From positions 806,001-870,000 of the forward strand of contig JAJUBI010000008.1 of assembly GCA_022419385.1 (NCBI GenBank): a DNA stretch of 64,000 nt, in the 5' to 3' direction. Origin of the DNA: Paraconiothyrium sp. Pb-2020. Lineage: Eukaryota; Ascomycota; Dothideomycetes; Pleosporales; Didymosphaeriaceae. Shown here piece after piece: positions 24,143-35,185 of this stretch. The notes under the pieces are model-generated. The model was not told the origin of the DNA and did no database searches. It saw only the letters and a list, made by a program, of their open reading frames with translations. Positions within the stretch are counted from its first letter, which is position 1. Each line of letters starts with the position of its first letter. Made by a program: the position numbers and the translations under genes.

Positions 24143-24384
24143 ATTTGCAGTCGTGGCGCACAATTCTGTGTTTTCGGCGGGGAACTTGGACTTTGCAACT
24201 GTACCTAGGAACTTTTTTCGAGATGTGCCAAGGCTGAACTACCGCTACTAAGGCCAATTGGAAGCTCGGTAATCCTCTGCATCATCGAAAGAACAGAGCT
24301 CCCCTCCAACGCCACGCCCCCGAATCTCCCCTCCGCCCACCCATTGACGTCGCAAAAGGGCATCGCCGGCCTCGATCACCCGCC
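24143..24384. promoter_or_regulatory. Divergent RPC40/NUO-49 promoter region
   Basis: Only 242 bases separate the start codons of two divergent housekeeping genes, so both promoters and both 5' UTRs must overlap or abut here. I see no TATA box. Confidence 0.6.
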
Positions 24385-25868
24385 ATGCCCGTCTCTCTGG
24401 CGCGTTATGCTGGCCACGCCGCCAAACGGCTGTGCCAGGCGCCTCGACCCTCCGTTACCAGCAGCACATCGCGCCTCCAGCCCTTTGCCCGCTGCCTGTC
24501 GACCTCGCGCCCGCGCCACTACGCCGATGTGCAGGAGCAGAGCGCGAAGCTAATCCAGACCGATGCCGACTTCGCGCACCCGGTTGATCCTGAGGGCTCC
24601 GGCATGAACACGCCTTCGGACGACGGCACGAAAACCGAGAACAGGAAGATCAGACACTACACCGTCAACTTCGGTCCCCAGCATCCGGCTGCCCACGGGG
24701 TGTTGCGATTGATTTTGGAGCTCAATGGCGAAGAGATCGTGCGTGCAGATCCCCATGTTGGTCTGCTCCATCGTGGCACGGAGAAGCTGATCGAGTACCG
24801 GACGTATCTACAAGCGCTGCCGTACTTTGACCGTCTGGACTACGTCTCTATGATGACCAACGAACAGTGCTTCTCGCTGGCCGTGGAGAAGCTCCTCAAC
24901 ATTGAGGTCCCTGAGAGGGCAAAGTACATCAGGACTTTGTTCGGAGAAATCACCCGCATCAAGAACCACATCATGTCCGTCACAACACACGCTATGGATG
25001 TTGGTGCTTTGACTCCTTTCTTGTGGGCTTTCGAAGAGCGTGAGAAGCTCATGGTAGGTGTCCCTGGGCCCGCCTGATGCATACATTAGGTGCTAATTGT
25101 ATCCTGCAGGAATTCTACGAACGTGTTTCCGGTGCCCGTATGCACGCAGCCTATGTACGTCCTGGTGGCGTCTCGCAGGATATGCCAATCGGCCTCATGG
25201 ATGATATCTACCAGTGGGCGACCCAGTTCGGTGACCGTCTCGACGAAACTGAGGAGATGTTGACGGACAACCGTATCTGGATCGGTCGGACCAAGGGCGT
25301 TGGTGTTGTCTCAGCAGCAGACGCCATAAACTACTCCTTCACCGGCCCTATGCTCCGCGGCTCAGGAGTACCCTGGGATATCCGCAAGTCGCAACCCTAC
25401 GATGCATACGACAAGGTTGAGTTCGACGTGCCCGTCGGTGTGAACGGTGACTGCTACGACCGTTACCTCTGCCGTATGGAAGAGTTCCGTCAGTCACTCC
25501 GCATCATCATTCAGTGTTTGAACGACATGCCTGCTGGCCCCGTGAAGGTGGAGGACTACAAGATTGCGCCGCCACCACGCGCCGCCATGAAGGAGAATAT
25601 GGAGGCACTCATCCACCACTTCTTGCTCTTCAGCAAGGGCTACAGCGTCCCGCCCGGCGAGACATACAGTGCCATTGAGGCACCAAAGGGTGAGATGGGT
25701 GTGTTCCTCGTCTCAGACGGCACCGAGAGGCCGTACAGGTGCAAGATCAGGGCACCTGGATTTGCACATCTAGCCTGCATGGACCAGATCTCAAGAGGTC
25801 ACTTGCTTGCAGATGCTGTTGCGATTATTGGAACCATGGACCTCGTATTCGGAGAAGTCGACAGATAG
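24385..25868 (+). CDS. nuo-49: Complex I 49-kDa subunit (NDUFS2 homologue), 475 aa
   Basis: Two exons, 24385..25053 and 25110..25868, joined in phase 0 across a 56-nt intron. This core subunit of NADH:ubiquinone oxidoreductase helps form the quinone-binding site in the mitochondrial matrix arm. The first 50 residues are a Ser/Arg-rich mitochondrial presequence (RLQPFARCLSTSRPRHYADV). Family motifs are intact: VNFGPQHPAAHGVLRL, DPHVGLLHRGTEKLIEYRTY, PYFDRLDYVSMMTNEQ, GARMHAAYVRPGGVSQD, and a C-terminal RGHLLADAVAIIGTMDLVFG followed by EVDR. Length and termini match the family. Confidence 0.96.
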
Positions 25869-26780
25869 AGGGGCGTATGGAAGGCGGGAAGAAGTGTAGT
25901 GCGAGGCCACAATGGCCCTTTGTACATATTGTACTTACATCTTTTCTTTGGGAGTCAATCTACAGTTCAAGTTCACACTCGCCCCATCAGCATACAATAC
26001 AAGGGATGCCGACAGCTCTGACACACTTGGTCTGGCCGATAGTCTGGCCAGACTGAACTCAACGTTGCTTAGAATCCAGATTCACCTTCATATCAATCTG
26101 GAGGAATCACCAGCACACATAAACCTAGTAGGACTTGAAGGGAAATGCTGGGGTTAATTCTAGAATTAAGCCTATGCTGAGATACTACGCTACGTAATTT
26201 AATGTGAGCACATCTCTATGAGTTTCCAAAAGCGCTTAAAACAAGTTCCGCCACGAAGGCTAGCTACCCTGGACTCAACGCCGCTTTCATTTGTGTTCGT
26301 GGCCGCTGAACTTACTGGCCGGTCGACTTCACCAGACACGCAATCGAATACGCTTCCGGCCAGCGAAACACACTGTGCACCATGCCATGGAATGCTTGAT
26401 CCCCGTGCCAATCATGCAGGAGATGTGGGTTCCGCTCGTGCATGAGTATACGTCACTAGTGCCCCTCACTGACCTCAGCCCCTCCAAGCTGCAAGCTATA
26501 GATCTGCTACCAGGTACGACTCCTTCTCCTCTACAGATTTTCCTGGTTCAACTCAAGTACCGAAATATACTTGATTCATCTTTGAGACACAATTGCATAG
26601 GTACGTTCATCCGCAAGCCAAACTACAAGCTCCGAGTTTGCTATGCACAGCGTCTCGGCTATCTTCCCTTCATCAACCCCTCCATGAGCTCCAAAGCATT
26701 GCCCTAACCCTAAGATCGGCGTTGAATGTTCTGAGCAATATGACAAGTGACTAACACTTGGATAGCACTTGCATAGCATC
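25869..26780. other. Intergenic, no gene seen
   Basis: This holds the 3' flank of nuo-49 and the promoter of the Gly-rich gene. A possible 5'-UTR intron acceptor (GATAG) lies just before the ATG at 26781. Plus-strand frames in this stretch are short and unconvincing. Confidence 0.5.
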
Positions 26781-27752
26781 ATGGCATCGAACGAATACTA
26801 CGGCAGCGGCGGCGGTGGCGGCGGCGGAGGCTATGGAGATGAACGTCGCGGAGAGGGATACGGTGGCGGACGGGAGGAGTACGGAGAGCGCCGACAAGAA
26901 GGAGGCGGTTATGGAGAGGAGAGGCGTCACGAAGGAGGCGGTGGGGGTTATGGCGAGGAGCGGCGTCATGGAGGCGGGGACTACGATGACCGTCCTAGCC
27001 AGGGCTATGGGGGAGGTGGCAGTGACCGTCCCAGCGAAAGCTACGGCGGTAGCGGCGGACGCGACGACTACAACGACCGCCCGAGCCAAGGCTACGGAGG
27101 TGGAGGAAGCGGTGGAGGTTACGGCGATGAGCGACGCCACGAAAGCGGTGGCTATGGCGGCCAGCAGGAGCATTCAAGTGGTGGTGGCTACGGTCAGCAA
27201 CACTCGAGCGGCACCGCGTATGGCGGAGGCGGCTCTTCATCGGACGACTTCTCGGGCGCAGCTCAACACGCTCAATCTCACGCTGGCGACTCTGGCGACT
27301 CTAATCTCTTCAGCACCGCACTTGGCCTTCTCGGAGGCAAGAAATCCAAGCTTCAGGAGGAAGACGTCGACGAAGACGATGCCGTTAAGCAGCACCAGAA
27401 GCTGTAGGGGGGTGGTAACGACCACGAGCCCGCCTCTTCCGGCAGTGTTGGTACCGCTGCTGCTATGCAGGCATTGAAGATGTTCACGGGAGGCTCCCAA
27501 GAGCAGGGCTCTGGCGGACAGAACAAGTTCATTGGGCTAGCGATGGGACAAGCAGCGCAGCTTTTCGATCAACAGAGTGCCCAGGGCAAGACGCAGTCTG
27601 GAGCTACGAAGCAGGACGCTGTTGCACAGGCTGCGCAGATGGCGCTCAAGTTCTATATGAAGAGCGAGATGGGTGGTGGCGGTGCCAGCGGGGGAGGATC
27701 GAGTGGAGGTATGGGTGGATTGATGAACTTGGCGAGTAAATTTTTGAAATAG
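26781..27752 (+). CDS. Glycine-rich DUF7721-like protein interrupted by an in-frame TAG
   Basis: One reading frame runs from the ATG at 26781 (MASNEYYGSGGG) to the stop at 27752, broken only by TAG at 27405-27407. The first part holds Gly/Tyr-rich repeats with recurring YGDERR, YGEERRHEGGG and DDYNDRPSQGYGGGG units (about residues 1-155). A conserved-looking helical part then begins: FSGAAQHAQSHAG, LFSTALGLLGGKK, AVKQHQKL (stop). It continues in frame with MQALKMFTGG, QNKFIGLAMGQAAQLFDQQ and MGGLMNLASKFLK. From memory, fungal relatives have an aromatic residue at the stop position, so this is probably a nonsense change or sequence error. A 42-nt in-frame intron (27366..27407) would remove the stop, but also conserved-looking codons. 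Function unknown. Confidence 0.75.
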
Positions 27753-27884
27753 AGAGACCAGCTTGACTACAAGCTGATGAAGACAGAATTGCCCTGAGGT
27801 ATATTCTACAAATGCATACAGTATATGAAGCACGATGACAAGCCCTTATTTAGCTGCCATTGCAGCTTACTCGAGCTTCTAGGC

Positions 27885-29125
27885 TCACTCAAGATCTAAG
27901 TTGTCGATGACAAGGAACTCCATACTCGCGATCTTCTCTTCTTCCTTCTTTCTTCGTTTGTCGCTTCGCTTCTCATCTTTGTTAGAAGCCTTCTGCATCT
28001 TCTCTGTCGCCTTCTTGGCGTCTTTGTCTGCCCGTCGTTCGAGATCATGCTCCCTTTTCTCGATCTTCTTTGCCTTTTTCTGATGTATCTTGGCAGCGTC
28101 CTCTAATCTTGCTTTTGTCAGTTTACGCTCTGCCTTTGACTCGATCTTTCGCATCTTTTTGTCTGGATGTTGCCCTTCACTCGCGCTATGCGTGCTGGAA
28201 GAGGAATCAGAATTTGTGCCAGAGGTATCACCCTCATTGATCGGATCATTGCCCTGAGTGTCTTGCTTATGGAGTCTTTTCTCCGCCTTTTTGTTCTCCT
28301 TGTTCTCCCGTTTTCTTACTCTGCGCTCGATCGCTTTGGCGCTCATTTCGTCAATGAAGCTCCGTTGTGGTGAAGGCGGAGGGACGGAGAAGGTCAACGG
28401 GGCGATATAAGGTCCTAACATTTGCATGCGACGGTCTGTCAGGCTTGAGGTTTGCTCCGCCGATCTTCCACTCTGTCAGTAGATGTGTGCTCGAAGCAGT
28501 GCTGCTTTGGTACTTACGCTCTCTCCATTTCGATCTGACCACACCGAAGTCTAATCATTAAGCTGTCGTTCTTACATATCGAAGCCTTCAGCCCCCTCGG
28601 AGCGAAGAATTCACGATTGACCTTCTCCAAGAAACGGCGCGTGCGAATGATTGTCGTGGCAGCCGAACCTAACCCTGCGGTGACACTCATCCCAGTGCTT
28701 GCGGCCATTGCCCAGTGATGTGGTCTTCACAGCTTTCCATTAGATTTGATCAACACACAAGGAGCCACGAAGAGAAATACTGACACCGCCCCGACGATCA
28801 TGCCTGCCTTATCCAATGCTTGCAAAGGTACCGGAGCCGCCTGGCAAACAGCAAGGGTGTCGATAAACGCGAGAAACTCCAGCTCGTCTATACCATAAGG
28901 CTGGAGAGCTGGGCTGTATGCTCGGACGAAGGGTAGTTTGGCTGCGAGGATACTCGAGGTATCGACTCTTGGGATGACGACTGGCTTGGACAAGGCTACC
29001 GCTTTAATCCTAGGTGGGGATTCGAGCGGGGGAATCCAAGAAGTCATGTTCTGCGGAAGCAGGTCGTCTTGCGGTGGGAGCTCTGTCTGCGTTCCATCGG
29101 ATAATAGTGGGCTGGCGAGAACCAT
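27885..29125 (-). CDS. Fungal hypothetical protein with lysine-rich coiled tail, 377 aa
   Basis: Three exons on the minus strand: 29125..28785, 28724..28518 and 28470..27885. The splices (donor GTCAGT in phase 2, donor GTAAGT in phase 2) give one open frame. They rebuild the motif GAVPHHWAMAASTGMSVTAG at the first junction. The N-terminal part (RAYSPALQPYGIDELEFLAF, about residues 60-85) and the glycine/alanine-rich hydrophobic helix, then FLEKVNREFFAPRGL, match a widespread uncharacterised fungal family that I know by sequence only. The C-terminal 120 residues are very rich in Lys, Glu and Arg and should form a long charged coiled coil, as in many members. Function unknown. The hydrophobic segment may contact membranes. 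Confidence 0.8.
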
Positions 29126-29715
29126 GTCGCAGTACTCTTGCGAGAACTGAATAGATCTTCGTAAAGAAAAAGCTAAATTATAAATTATAGAAGATGTTCG
29201 TATTCAAAGCCTACTCAAACATTTTATAAAAGGATTGGCCCCATGTAGGACTGGTCAGCTCTTGTGGCTTAGCATGCTCGTTAGGGTAAAGGATCAATCA
29301 CCTAATTAGGCTCGCTGTGCGATTGCTCGAATCATTCGAAAGCGCAATACGGATATAAGCAACGGGCAATACTAAGAATCTGCTGAAGGCTGCTACAATG
29401 TCAGAACGCTGGCGCTGGTGGTCAGCTCGTAAATCCTTAACACCATACGCTCGCATTCCACCCATTGAATGGAGATTCGCCGGTAATAAATCGTTATTTT
29501 GCGCCAATTCGCTGTAGGGAAACATAGTCAAGCCAACACAACTGATTGAGAGTTCATAGAATATGCGATTGGTGCACCTGCCTGCAAAACCACCTGCTAA
29601 AAAAGTAAATACAGAAGATGAGAAATAAGCCACCAGCCCGCTAAGCCCAGCGCTTCTTACCACCACTGGTGGCTAGTATCAATGCTTGCTCTGGAGCACA
29701 TAAAGCTCAAACACT
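29126..29715. other. Intergenic, weak ORF only
   Basis: A 122-codon minus-strand frame (29298..29666) has no recognisable domain, so I leave it out as a gene. The segment is otherwise stop-rich. Confidence 0.45.
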
Positions 29716-30247
29716 TCAAGCAGTTTGCGTGCAGTCAAGCAGAGTCTGGAAACGCGCCATTCCAGCGGTCACTTCGCACTGAATGTCGTTTGTCATATCG
29801 ACTCGGCACGATCCTACCACCGCGCCTCCGAGGTCCACCATCTGGTTGTCACGGTCTGCATACCAGGCTGCGACAAAATCAGCCACCATCTCTCGAGAAA
29901 TGTGAATGGGAGAACTTACTCTGATGAAATTCCGGAAAGTGCTGCTCGACTTCGGTAGGGCATTCCGTAGCCCACCAGTTACCGCCGTGGTCGCAGGTGC
30001 CTTCTTCAGACTCCATGCGCACACCTTGCTTGTCACCGCTCACGTCGCTTCGGTCGTTAACGAGAGGTGCGTCGATCAGGGTGTTGCAGTCGAGGTTGTC
30101 GACATGGATCCATTGGTAGCCGTCGCCACCGACTGGGCCAGAGATGAAGCTCGTAATGTCGGTGGCTACCAGCCAGTACGCCGAAACCTGGGAGAGGCCT
30201 GAGAGGCCGGCTGCAAGAACGAGGACAGAAGCTGGGGTGAAGTGCAT
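29716..30247 (-). CDS. Small secreted protein with six cysteines, 167 aa
   Basis: Two exons on the minus strand, 30247..29920 and 29891..29716. A very short 28-nt intron (GTAAGT donor, CTCGAG acceptor) joins them in phase 1; the exact acceptor is uncertain. The start MHFTPASVLVLAAGLSGLSQ is a clear signal peptide with cleavage likely after VSA. The mature protein has six cysteines (in NLDCNT, GTCDHG, ATECPT, GSCRVD, IQCEVT, LDCTQT), consistent with three disulfides. I recognise no enzymatic motif. Proteins of this size and composition are often called candidate effectors in plant-associated fungi. That role is inference. An in-frame upstream extension of the ORF is rejected because it hides the signal peptide. 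Confidence 0.8.
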
Positions 30248-32888
30248 TTTGTGCTGGTTTGATAAATGGTGTAGCGAAGAGGTGGATGAGGCAATGGGAT
30301 GAAGCTGTTGAGGAGTGTGTGCTGGCTGAAGAGTGAAGAACTCAAAGTAGGAGGAAGTGAAGTTTAAATAGACGCTGGACAATGTGAGTACCTCTATCTT
30401 TCCAGCCATAAAGGCGTTCATCACTATGGGGGCGAGTATGCGGAACTTTGAGAAGACCGTGCCACTGTTGTGCTCTGTATGAGGAGAAAGCCAAGAAAGC
30501 GAAGCCAATTTGGGACCTTCAAAGGAATTTGAGGCCTGAAACGCTCCGCCAGTTGCGTAACCATCTCGCCAGCAGAATTCCGCGCTGCCTACTACGAGAT
30601 ACAGCAGCTGCCCGTTGCAAGTAAGATAACACCACAGCCCATTGGAGAGGGGTTTCACTAGAGTTCGCTTTTTGGTACCCTCAGTCGTTATATTCTGTAT
30701 CATTGAAGCCCAGGGACATTGTCTGAGCAGCTCGAAAATGCGCCTGGACGCCTGCGTTCGGATTCTGTGAGATGCAGCTGCTCGATGTCACCACTTGGCT
30801 TCTGTAGGATTGTTTCTTGTGGGGCAAGGACATGTTTCGAGGTGCCGAATATCGATGATCTCGATTGAGATCGGAGTTTTAGCTTCCCTGGAAGTTTGGA
30901 TGCCTAGCCTAGCTAAGGAAATCAGACCTGCTCAAGGCCTCTCAAAAATAGAACCCCCACAACACCGACTTCCCGTACTGTTGCCAATGCACTGTAGCAT
31001 AGTTCTTCCTGTTACGCAGCAAGAAAAGGCACTTGGGGAACAGTTGAAGCGAACTCATACACGCACAGTGGTCTGAGACGCTTATTGCCATTGGATCCGT
31101 CACGGATTACGGAGTCACTGCAATGCTTAACTCGACTTCTCGTCCATTTGCTACTTGGGTCTCAGACAGTCGATTCCATTAGCGTCGATGAGTATCTAAA
31201 AGATGCTTTCCGTTTCCAGTAAAGGCCAAGTGCTGTAAGTGATATTTTCCAGCACATGGGAAGCACTGTTGATTTGCATCGGCACGCCAAGAGCTATTGG
31301 CGAGTCGTCCTACCGAAAATTTAGGGCCAACGACCTGGAAGGGGCTGTCCTAGCTCTCGGTTCAGCAGTGACATATCAGTGCTCTATTCGGAACCACAGC
31401 ACTAAGAACTCTCCCTCGGTCAGTCCGTGCACACCGCATGAATTCCGAGATGCAAAAGGAATTTCCTGATTGGACCTCAATGTTGTTTTAAGGCATTTAT
31501 GCGCGCTCGTACCAGGTCGCTGTAGATTATTGAGCATTACTGACGTCACATCTGGCGCTGCTTATTACTAATAATTAGTGTAGACAACGTACAATTCTAA
31601 TACATGGATCACACTTGCAATTCCGAATTTCAGCCCAAGATCAATCAACGCTTGATTTCTCATGCAAATTCGAAGCCATTCCGTAAGTCTGAAAACATTG
31701 GAAGTTCACCAGAGTGTCGTTGCCTTCTAAACGGAAGAGTGTACTAGAGTGTATTTCGTCATCAGTGACGTAGAGTTCGGGATCATGAGACGAAAGGCAC
31801 CCTGCCGGCGTGCATGTCGTGCAGCCTTGTATGCCAACTCCGCCACACCCTCAGCCAACACTTTCTGGGGTTACATGCACCTCCATAACCAGATCCTTCT
31901 CCCACGACCATCCCGGCTTGGTATTCTCCAGTTCGCTGTATTTCCAATTGTATGATGACGTACGTGGCTTCGATAAACCAGCGACCTCCCTGCCCACCTG
32001 AAGCGGCTCATGGATCGTCAGGAGAGAAGGATTTGCCAAGAAGGCACGTTCAACCCCAGAATGTGGCTTGGTGTGAATTTTAGCCCCAACGCAAGGAACA
32101 AGCGCGCCTGAGCCCCAAACTCGGGGCCCCGCGTAATGCCTACGTGGGCGAAGTGTTACATAATGGAGAATTGATATTGCGTTTGTACCATTACACGTCG
32201 TTGTAGCCGCACCCAGCTCCACTGCTTTTCGAGCTTCCTCATAAGTGACTACTCTTGCTCTTTAAGGTATCAGGCCCAGCTTTTACTCGATCCACAGCCT
32301 GCAAGCTATGCTACGATGTACTTCATGTATACTATCAGTCGTCAATAGGTGGCAGAGAGAAGATCGTGATAAGGATGCACACTGTCATAAGATAAAACGT
32401 TAAGAACACTGAAAATATAATGTGTCAAAGGTATAAACATTGATTTGCTGTCTGTGAGAAAGGTATTCAATCTATTTCAAGTTTATCAGGTAGAACGAAA
32501 GGAGATATATCACTTTCACTGTCGAAGATCCGGAAGACGTAAAAACACACTTGACTTGGAGTTTGTTACAATTGGCCTGGAAAAGTCAATAAACACCTCA
32601 GCCCCGATCCTACACCAACCCTAAACCTACATGCTGACCCTAATCTAGTTTGAGCCGAGTGTGACAACAGAAAAGCTCGATTGTACTTAAATGCTAGACG
32701 AAAATGCGCGCATACGAAGTAGAAGAAAGACATGATCGCTACTGCACCAATCAGTCGTGAGCTAGGCTGATTGGTGATACACCCCCGCGTTCTCGGCGAT
32801 GGCTGCCTAGAGAGAAGGCACCAGCTTCGTATGTATACAAAGCCGCGACACTGTAAACCATCAACATTATCTTCACAATTCCCACATA
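30248..32888. other. Gene-poor stretch of about 2.6 kb
   Basis: There is no ORF with recognisable features. A TTTAAA element near 30365 could serve the secreted-protein gene to the left. The part from about 31.5 to 32.6 kb is AT-richer and stop-dense on all frames. I see no transposon ends, long repeats or RNA gene. Confidence 0.5.
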
Positions 32889-33515
32889 ATGTCACGATCT
32901 CCAGAAGTCACGGACATTGCGGCAAGTGCTTCGACTCCGCCGTGCCATCTCCTTAAGCTACCAATCGAGCTCCAGCTTGATATCTACGAGCTAGCAATCA
33001 TCGAAACCTCGCCACTGTTGCTCAACTGTCCCTGCAACTCCTCTTACCGCGGTCGCTACCCCCTACTAAAGGCAGACGAGAATCATTGGAGAACCGGAGA
33101 AATACAGCCACCGCAGCAGCCCGCCTTGACTCTTACCTGCCGCTCAATCAGACAACATGCTCTGCCAATCTTCTACAAGGAGAACGTCTTCCGAGCATCA
33201 TACTGCCATCAACCCTCAGGTCCCGACGGAGCAGTCCAATGGCTTCGCATGATCGGCGCACGGAATCGGGAAATGCTGCGGCACTTTTATTTCTACGATC
33301 GGAATGAGCGTCAGGACAGTTATAGCGAGCGCTCACTGCAGGCGCTGAAGGAGTATGTAGCGTTCGGTGAGATGGGAGGGAAGATGGAAACGTTAACTAG
33401 TGCGTATTGCTGTGCGCACTTGGTGAAGTTTGGAGACTGGGAAAGGAAGCCCGGGGAGGTCCCGATTGCGTCGGAACCGGAAGTGCCGAGACTGAGGTTA
33501 GAAGGAGAGAGATGA
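32889..33515 (+). CDS. F-box-like fungal protein, 208 aa
   Basis: Single-exon gene. Residues 20-40 read LLKLPIELQLDIYELAI, the short leucine-proline F-box-like start seen in many fungal proteins. ALTLTCRSIRQHALPIFYKE and a VFRASYCH strand follow. Such proteins usually recruit substrates to SCF ubiquitin ligases, but this one is short and lacks recognisable C-terminal repeats. The C-terminus (EVPRLRLEGER) is polar. No signal peptide. The UCH-type deubiquitinase to the right is convergent, and a functional link with it is not implied by position alone. Confidence 0.75.
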   Translation: MSRSPEVTDIAASASTPPCHLLKLPIELQLDIYELAIIETSPLLLNCPCNSSYRGRYPLLKADENHWRTGEIQPPQQPALTLTCRSIRQHALPIFYKENVFRASYCHQPSGPDGAVQWLRMIGARNREMLRHFYFYDRNERQDSYSERSLQALKEYVAFGEMGGKMETLTSAYCCAHLVKFGDWERKPGEVPIASEPEVPRLRLEGER

Positions 33516-33741
33516 AGATTGTCCTGGCTATTCAAGGCAGAAGTAACCGACCTCAATTTTTAACAGGGGTTCGGACCGGCAAGCACATACCTCTGTTGAT
33601 CTGATTCCTGATGGGACACATAAAGGGGTTTCATCTCATTAGCAAAGAAAAAGACGTCGACTGCTATCAATGTAACGTTCCGCACAATGATCTGGACGGT
33701 TGGCTCGAATGCTACCCTCTGAATGTCTTGATCTACACTAA

Positions 33742-34530
33742 TCAACCATACGCTGCTACTAATGCCATCAAATTGAATGCAACATTTCCTGCATCACTCT
33801 CCCTTTGGAAGTATTCTTTCACGATCCTCCTGCCAGCCTCTCCCAGCAAATCCTCATCATTCGCAGCCAATCGCCCTCTTCTTACAGGTCCCATCTTATC
33901 CCCGTCAAGCTCCAGAATCTCCCTCCCTGAATTATCCTTCACAAAGCATACAAAATGAAAATCGACCTCGTCCTCCGGATTCTCCGAGACTTCGCTCTCA
34001 CCCATTCTCGCAGCCTGTCTATAGATCTCTTCTATTTCCTGTGAAGCTTCTAGTTTCTGTGCCCGTTCCTCTTGCGTCAGGTGTTGACATTCTTCAAGGA
34101 GGGTTGATAGCACCGAGTTCGGTCCTGACCGTAATTAGACATTGTTCCAGAAAGCAAGTGGAAAAAATATACTGATGAAGTTTCTTCCCTCCCCATTGCT
34201 AATGGCGTGAAGTATGGCGTAAAAACCGCACGCGTTGTGGATGGTCTGCTTGAACCACATCACGTCTCCATTCTCATGAATCCCGCTTCGCCCTTCTTCT
34301 TGTGCTGCTGCTGCTTCCTCGGCAGCTCGACGTTCTTCGTAGTCTACGGGCGTATGGAAGGTGAGGATCAGTGCTAGCGCTGGATGTGGAAGCAGTGACG
34401 GTTCGTCGAGTGCCAGGACGTCTTCGAGACGAAGAGCGGAGGAAACCCCAAGAGCATGGATGAGTTCAGTGAATATCTCGGGGTTAGACTCGAGGGGAAT
34501 GAAGCTTTTTGCGTACTTTCGAGCAGCCAT
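33742..34530 (-). CDS. YUH1: Ubiquitin C-terminal hydrolase (UCH family, YUH1/UCH-L3 type), 246 aa
   Basis: Two exons on the minus strand, 34530..34173 and 34124..33742, joined in phase 1 across a 48-nt intron. The junction reads NFIRPNSVLSTLL, as expected for the family. UCH enzymes are cysteine proteases that remove small adducts from the ubiquitin C-terminus. All four catalytic positions are visible: Gln in VMWFKQTIHN, Cys in HNACGFYAILHA, His in DEVDFHFVCF and Asp in LELDGDKMGP. The start MAARKYAKSFIPLESNPEIF is the normal family N-terminus. A charged crossover loop (QEIEEIYRQAARMG) lies before the His. Cytosolic and nuclear location is expected. ORFs upstream of 34530 in the same frame are non-conserved. 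Confidence 0.92.
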
Positions 34531-35185
34531 GCTCCCATGGTTTGACTGTGAGCAGTTGATGTTATGGTTAGTAAGGTTGAAGGTCGTGGTTGCCTGCCTT
34601 CGGGTTGCGGGGATTCGCAAACCAAACCGACCAATCGCGATGCAGCACTTTTATTCTCGTCTGATCTAATGTTCTATTTTCTAGTAGAGCAACTTTTTGC
34701 ACCGAACGTAAGATTACCCGACCAAGGTGGCTACGCGGGGAGTAGATGCCCGAGCAGATCGATCCTGTCCTTCATTTATCTCTCAGCTTTCAGCTTGCAA
34801 ACATACCTGTTTCCACTTAACTCGGTACGACCCTGAACGATTGTTGCAAATGTTGGCGATTTGGGATTTGATATCGTATATTAATGATTAGCACGCCTTG
34901 TCGTCTACTTCTGTCGATGCAACGGGTGGTTCACCTTATGGCATTCTTCACTTAGACATTGACCGTCATTACACAAATTTGAAGCCGCTAGTATTAGTCT
35001 GTTGGCTTCAAAACACATATGGCCACCCAGAAAAGCAATACCGGCTATGCACTCATCTCGACATATAGTACAGACCCTAGCAGAAGGAGAAGAGAAAAAA
35101 CAACAAAAAGCCACCCTGGGTATATACGACCAACGCATCCTTGAAAAGAACATGTATAGTCCTTTTTCCCTTACTCCGGTCATTA
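34531..35185. other. Intergenic, no gene seen
   Basis: This holds the promoter of the UCH gene and the 3' flank of the large F-box gene. Nothing else is supported. Confidence 0.5.

Noticed and set aside
29298..29666. 122-codon minus-strand ORF
   Set aside because: No domain, signal or family-like motif; kept as unannotated sequence.
30361..32888. Possible hidden genes in the gene-poor block
   Set aside because: All frames are short and lack signal peptides, domains or convincing splice pairs.
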